DNA of 64,000 nucleotides from Emiliania huxleyi CCMP1516 (taxonomy: Eukaryota; Haptophyta; Isochrysidales; Noelaerhabdaceae), in contig NW_005202427.1 in the NCBI RefSeq assembly GCF_000372725.1, positions 1,028,459 to 1,092,458 of the forward strand, given 5' to 3'. Position 1 is the stretch's first letter. Each line of letters begins with the position of its first letter. A program made the translations under genes and the position numbers. Below, in pieces: positions 61,591 through 64,000 of the stretch. The notes beneath the pieces are model-generated. The model was not told where the DNA came from, did not search any database, and saw nothing but the letters and a program-made list of their open reading frames with translations.

Positions 61591-62884
61591 TCATCGCACC
61601 CCGAGTGCGGCCTTGACCGCGTCGTAAAGCACCAACTGCAGCGTCACGATCAGCCCCATCTGCACCAGCCGCGCCCTGAAGCCCGCCAGCAGCCCGCGCG
61701 GGCCGAGCCGCTCGGCGAGGCCCGCCAGCCCACCCGGCGGGGGGGCGACGCAGAGGTCGCCGTCCTCGGTGCTGTAGCACGAGACTTGCGAGAGCAGCGC
61801 GTCGCCCGGCTGCGAAGCCAGCGTCGACAGCGCGGCGGCGGCGGCGGCGGCAGCGGCGGTCGACGCCCAGCGAGGCAGCGGTCCGGCGGCGAAGAGCTCC
61901 GACAGGGCGTCGAAGGAGACCTGCTTCGGCCGTGTAGGGCTAGACACTTCCTAGACACGTCCTAGACACGTCCTAGACACGTCCTAGACAAGACCTGCTT
62001 CGCGGCCGTGTAGGGCAGCTGCTTGGCGAGCGTCGCGGGCACGCCGCGGAAGAGCCCTACGGCCCCGGCGCCGACGCGTCACGGACGTGCGCTCGCCTCG
62101 CCGCCCGCGCCAGCCTCCACAAGCGCGCCTCCCGGCCCCTCTTCCCGAAACAGCAGGCCCGCCGCGCCGAGCATGCCCGCGCCAGCATAGTCGGGGTCGG
62201 AGACCTGCCGTATCCGCGTCGCCTCGGCGGGCGCGACGACGAGCGACGCGATCGCGCCCGCCAGCAGCCCGGCCAGTAGCGGGCCGAGCCACAGAGCGGA
62301 GCCGCCCGCGCCGAGCCGGACAAGCAGCGCAGCGAGAGGCGCCTTGACGCGCTCGTACGCGCCAAACTTGAGCGCGCCCTCGATGCCGTACCCGAGCAGC
62401 GTCGGCTTCAGGCCGGTGAGCAGCGCGGACGCTCCCTCCTCCCTCACCACCCGGGCGAGGCCCTCATGCAGCTGGATGCCCGAGTACGACGGCACCTGAG
62501 GGCGGCGAGGCGGCGGCGGTGGCCGTCAGCGGCGGGCCGCAGAGAAGGGAGACGCGCTGCCGTATGCTGGCGGCTGGCGGGAGAAGGCGCCGCGCTCACC
62601 GTCTGCTGGCGCGTCTTGACGACGTCGACCGGGCAGGCGATGCCGTGCGAGACCGCAGCACAGACGCCGCCCGCGAGCGCATACTGCCAACCGCCCGTCA
62701 TCGCCACGCCGCCGCGACTCCGTCTCGCGACAATGCTGCGGCAGGGAGCGGCGGCGTGGCCGGCCGCGCAGTGGGCCAGCGCGCCGAAGCAGCTTGGAGG
62801 CGGGGTGGCCGCCCGCCAGCCACTAGCCGCAGGAAGACGCCAGGCGGTGAGCGCGGCGAGGAGCGCGGCTCTTCGCGGCGACAT
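61591..62884 (-). CDS. Mitochondrial carrier, phosphate-carrier-like, about four exons
   Basis: Start MSPRRAALLAALTAWRLPAA, a plausible presequence. First repeat: WQYALAGGVCAAVSHGIACP then VDVVKTRQQT, the PxDxxKxR signature. After an intron (about 62494-62607) comes YSGIQLHEGLARVVREEGAS, then GLKPTLLGYGIEGALKFGAY, a stretch very close to phosphate carriers. Second repeat: APAEATRIRQVSDPDY. After intron 61921-61994 (joining LPYTAAKQ to VSFDALSELF) the third repeat has SQPGDALLSQVS and ends VLYDAVKAALGVR. Phosphate carriers move Pi with H+ into the matrix for ATP synthesis. Position and motif order support that subfamily; related Cu or Mg-ATP carriers are less likely. The leader overlaps dispersed repeat R1. 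Confidence 0.85.
61921..61994 (-). repeat. Duplication-flanked intron with GTGTCTAGGAC filler
   Basis: CCCTACACGGCCG..AAGCAGGTCT is present before the donor and again before the acceptor, with four GTGTCTAGGA(C/A) units between. The filler is the reverse complement of that in the MINDY and VPS9/LRAT genes. Confidence 0.85.
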
Positions 62885-62933
62885 TGCAATGAGCGGCGAG
62901 CAAAAAATGAGAAAAAAAAACCGAAGGAGAATC

Positions 62934-63093
62934 GGCGAGAGACTGCGAAGAGAGATAGGAAGAAGCAGACTCCCTAGGGTGGGCGACGGATAGCGCACCA
63001 CACACCTCTCCTTAAAATCCCTGTGTGGTGGCGGCGTGCCGTCCTCCCATCCCTCCCTTGGGTTGCTGCTTTCTTTCTTTCTTTCTTTCTTTA
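62934..63093. repeat. Dispersed repeat R1, copy 2
   Basis: Close to 58553-58725 along most of its length, ending in a longer TTTC run. It begins about 50 bp upstream of the carrier start codon and may include its promoter. Confidence 0.85.
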
Positions 63094-63150
63094 CGCTCCG
63101 ACCCGAATTTGGAGGGCCTAAAAGTTTAAGTTGTTGCCCTTAAAAAGGGG
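63093..63150. repeat. Dispersed repeat R3, copy 2
   Basis: TACGCTCCGACCCGAATTTG plus GAGGGCC and the A/T-rich tail, as at 53165-53235. It adjoins R1 directly. Confidence 0.8.
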
Positions 63151-63806
63151 TCGGACACCGGGCGCAGCTCATGCTAAGAGCTAGAAGAGGAGATAGAGAG
63201 AACAACCACCCTGTCCCGTTATTGCGTACACCAACACCACAAAACGCTCTCTCTCTCCTGTCCTCACTCAGGGGGGTCACAACTACCAAGTCCCTCGACT
63301 AGCTGCCACAGGGCGCAGCTGCCACAGGGCGCAGCTGGAGACGCTCCCCCTCAATCGGCATCCACCCCCACCCGCTCCAGCCCCACTTCTGCTGCCGAGA
63401 GAGCTGAATCGAAGCAAGCGAGCCATTGCATCTTGGCGTGCTCCTGGAGCGCGGCTTTCTAAGGCCACGAGCACGGCGGAGTCGGCGTCGTAGCGCGCAT
63501 CGTTCCCGCTCATCGCCCATTCCTCCCGTGACGTGTGTCGGCCGCGATTCGATGTCGCCACCTTCATCGCCAACGAGGACTCCCTCGACTGCAGGGGGGC
63601 TCCGGCGCGGGGAGGGACTCCGCCTGCTGCGCTGGCCGACTGCGCCCTCCTCCTCCATGGGATCGATCCGATTCCGCAGCGGCGGTGCTGCGCGGGAGGC
63701 GGCCGCGGGCACGCTGGGCTCGATCAGCGGCTTTCCCCTCAGGTAGCGCGAAAGCACGGATTTGGCGGATTCTTGGCTTCAATTTTACGAATGTCTTGGC
63801 ACCAGC
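63151..63806. other. Region without a recognised gene
   Basis: A minus-strand ORF (63299-63757) begins MLSRYLRGKPLIEPSVPAAA and ends in a tandem AGCTGCCACAGGGCGC pair (63301-63332). It is Arg/Ser-rich with no family match, and coding status is doubtful. Confidence 0.35.
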
Positions 63807-64000
63807 TGAAGGCTTGCCCCCGTCCACGGCCCACATCGCCGGATTCGTGCACGGTATTGGATTTTGGCTATTTGCTCGTGTGGGGGTATATCGCAGATTT
63901 GTCAATGGTACCGCGTCTGCGACGCGGGCGCCTTGCGGGCAGAGCCCTTAGCCACCCTTTTATCTTGCGCGACATTGCAATGAGCGGCGAGCAAAAAATG
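63807..64000. repeat. Dispersed repeat R2, copy 2, joined to a carrier-start-like sequence
   Basis: R2 (63807-63970) ends TTTTATCTTGCGC and continues into GCGACATTGCAATGAGCGGC then GAGCAAAAAATG, which also occurs at 62879-62910 over the start codon of the carrier gene. The window ends inside this copy. Confidence 0.85.

Noticed and set aside
1..64000. tRNA, rRNA or snRNA genes
   Set aside because: No cloverleaf with a GGTTCRANNC-type loop, and no conserved rRNA string, was found by eye. A dedicated search was not possible.

Overview
This window looks like nuclear DNA of a GC-rich marine microalga, most likely a haptophyte of the Emiliania/Gephyrocapsa or Chrysochromulina/Prymnesium kind. That assignment is inference. 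It rests on the high GC content, dense short introns with many GC-AG junctions, long Ala/Gly/Pro runs, F-box leaders next to a stretch rich in Pro and Arg, and eukaryote-only families such as AP2, MINDY, ELMO, VPS9, RCC1 and a mitochondrial carrier. There are no operons, no rRNA, and no tRNA or CRISPR array that I could recognise.

Layout. 0-5 kb: the tail of an amino-acid transporter (-) and an intron-rich multi-pass membrane protein (+). 5-7.5 kb: microsatellites and unassigned sequence. 7.7-9.7 kb: a sulfatase (+). 9.9-13.3 kb: a WW-domain protein (+). 13.4-14.4 kb: a GT43 glucuronyltransferase-like gene (-). 15.1-15.8 kb: a small intronless gene. 16.5-19.8 kb: a MINDY-type deubiquitinase (-). 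20.2-26.2 kb: a tandem pair of multi-AP2/SAM proteins (-). 26.4-28.1 kb: an F-box/RCC1 protein (-). 28.4-30.3 kb: a short-chain dehydrogenase (-). 30.2-31.4 kb: a transposon-like ORF. 31.7-32.4 kb: an EF-hand gene (-). 32.6-37.9 kb: a VPS9 plus LRAT-like protein (+). 38.1-41.8 kb: a GH2 glycosidase (-). 42.0-42.6 kb: a small gene. 44.6-46.1 kb: a D-2-hydroxyacid dehydrogenase (-). 46.5-47.6 kb: an FG-repeat protein (+). 48.2-49.9 kb: a PDZ/UIM protein (-), head to head with an unknown gene at 50.0 kb. 52-54 kb: two coiled-coil proteins (-). 54.2-56.9 kb: repeat-rich sequence without a recognised gene. 57.2-58.2 kb: an ELMO protein (-). 59 kb: a broken EEP nuclease fragment. 59.5-61.2 kb: a GH43-like protein (+). 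61.6-62.9 kb: a phosphate-carrier-like protein (-). The right end is dispersed repeats.

The most striking signal is intron structure. In at least nine genes I can place introns, mostly 50-76 nt, whose two splice junctions lie inside copies of the same exon sequence. The first 9-30 nt of the intron repeat the start of the next exon, or the end of the previous exon is repeated at the intron's 3' end. The junction is AG|GT or AG|GC. Between the copies lies a filler built from 9-12 nt tandem units, and the same filler families recur in unrelated genes. This is what intron birth by tandem or templated duplication of an AG|G(T/C) site would leave behind, and it also shows that GC donors are used routinely.

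Two other systems stand out. One is the recent AP2/SAM duplication, whose 5' leader is also carried by the adjacent MINDY gene. The other is a set of unusual domain combinations: UBA-MINDY-zinc ribbon, VPS9-LRAT, PDZ-UIM and AP2-SAM. Sulfatase, GH2, GH43-like and GT43 genes suggest processing of sulfated or acidic polysaccharides, but nothing shows that they are co-regulated.
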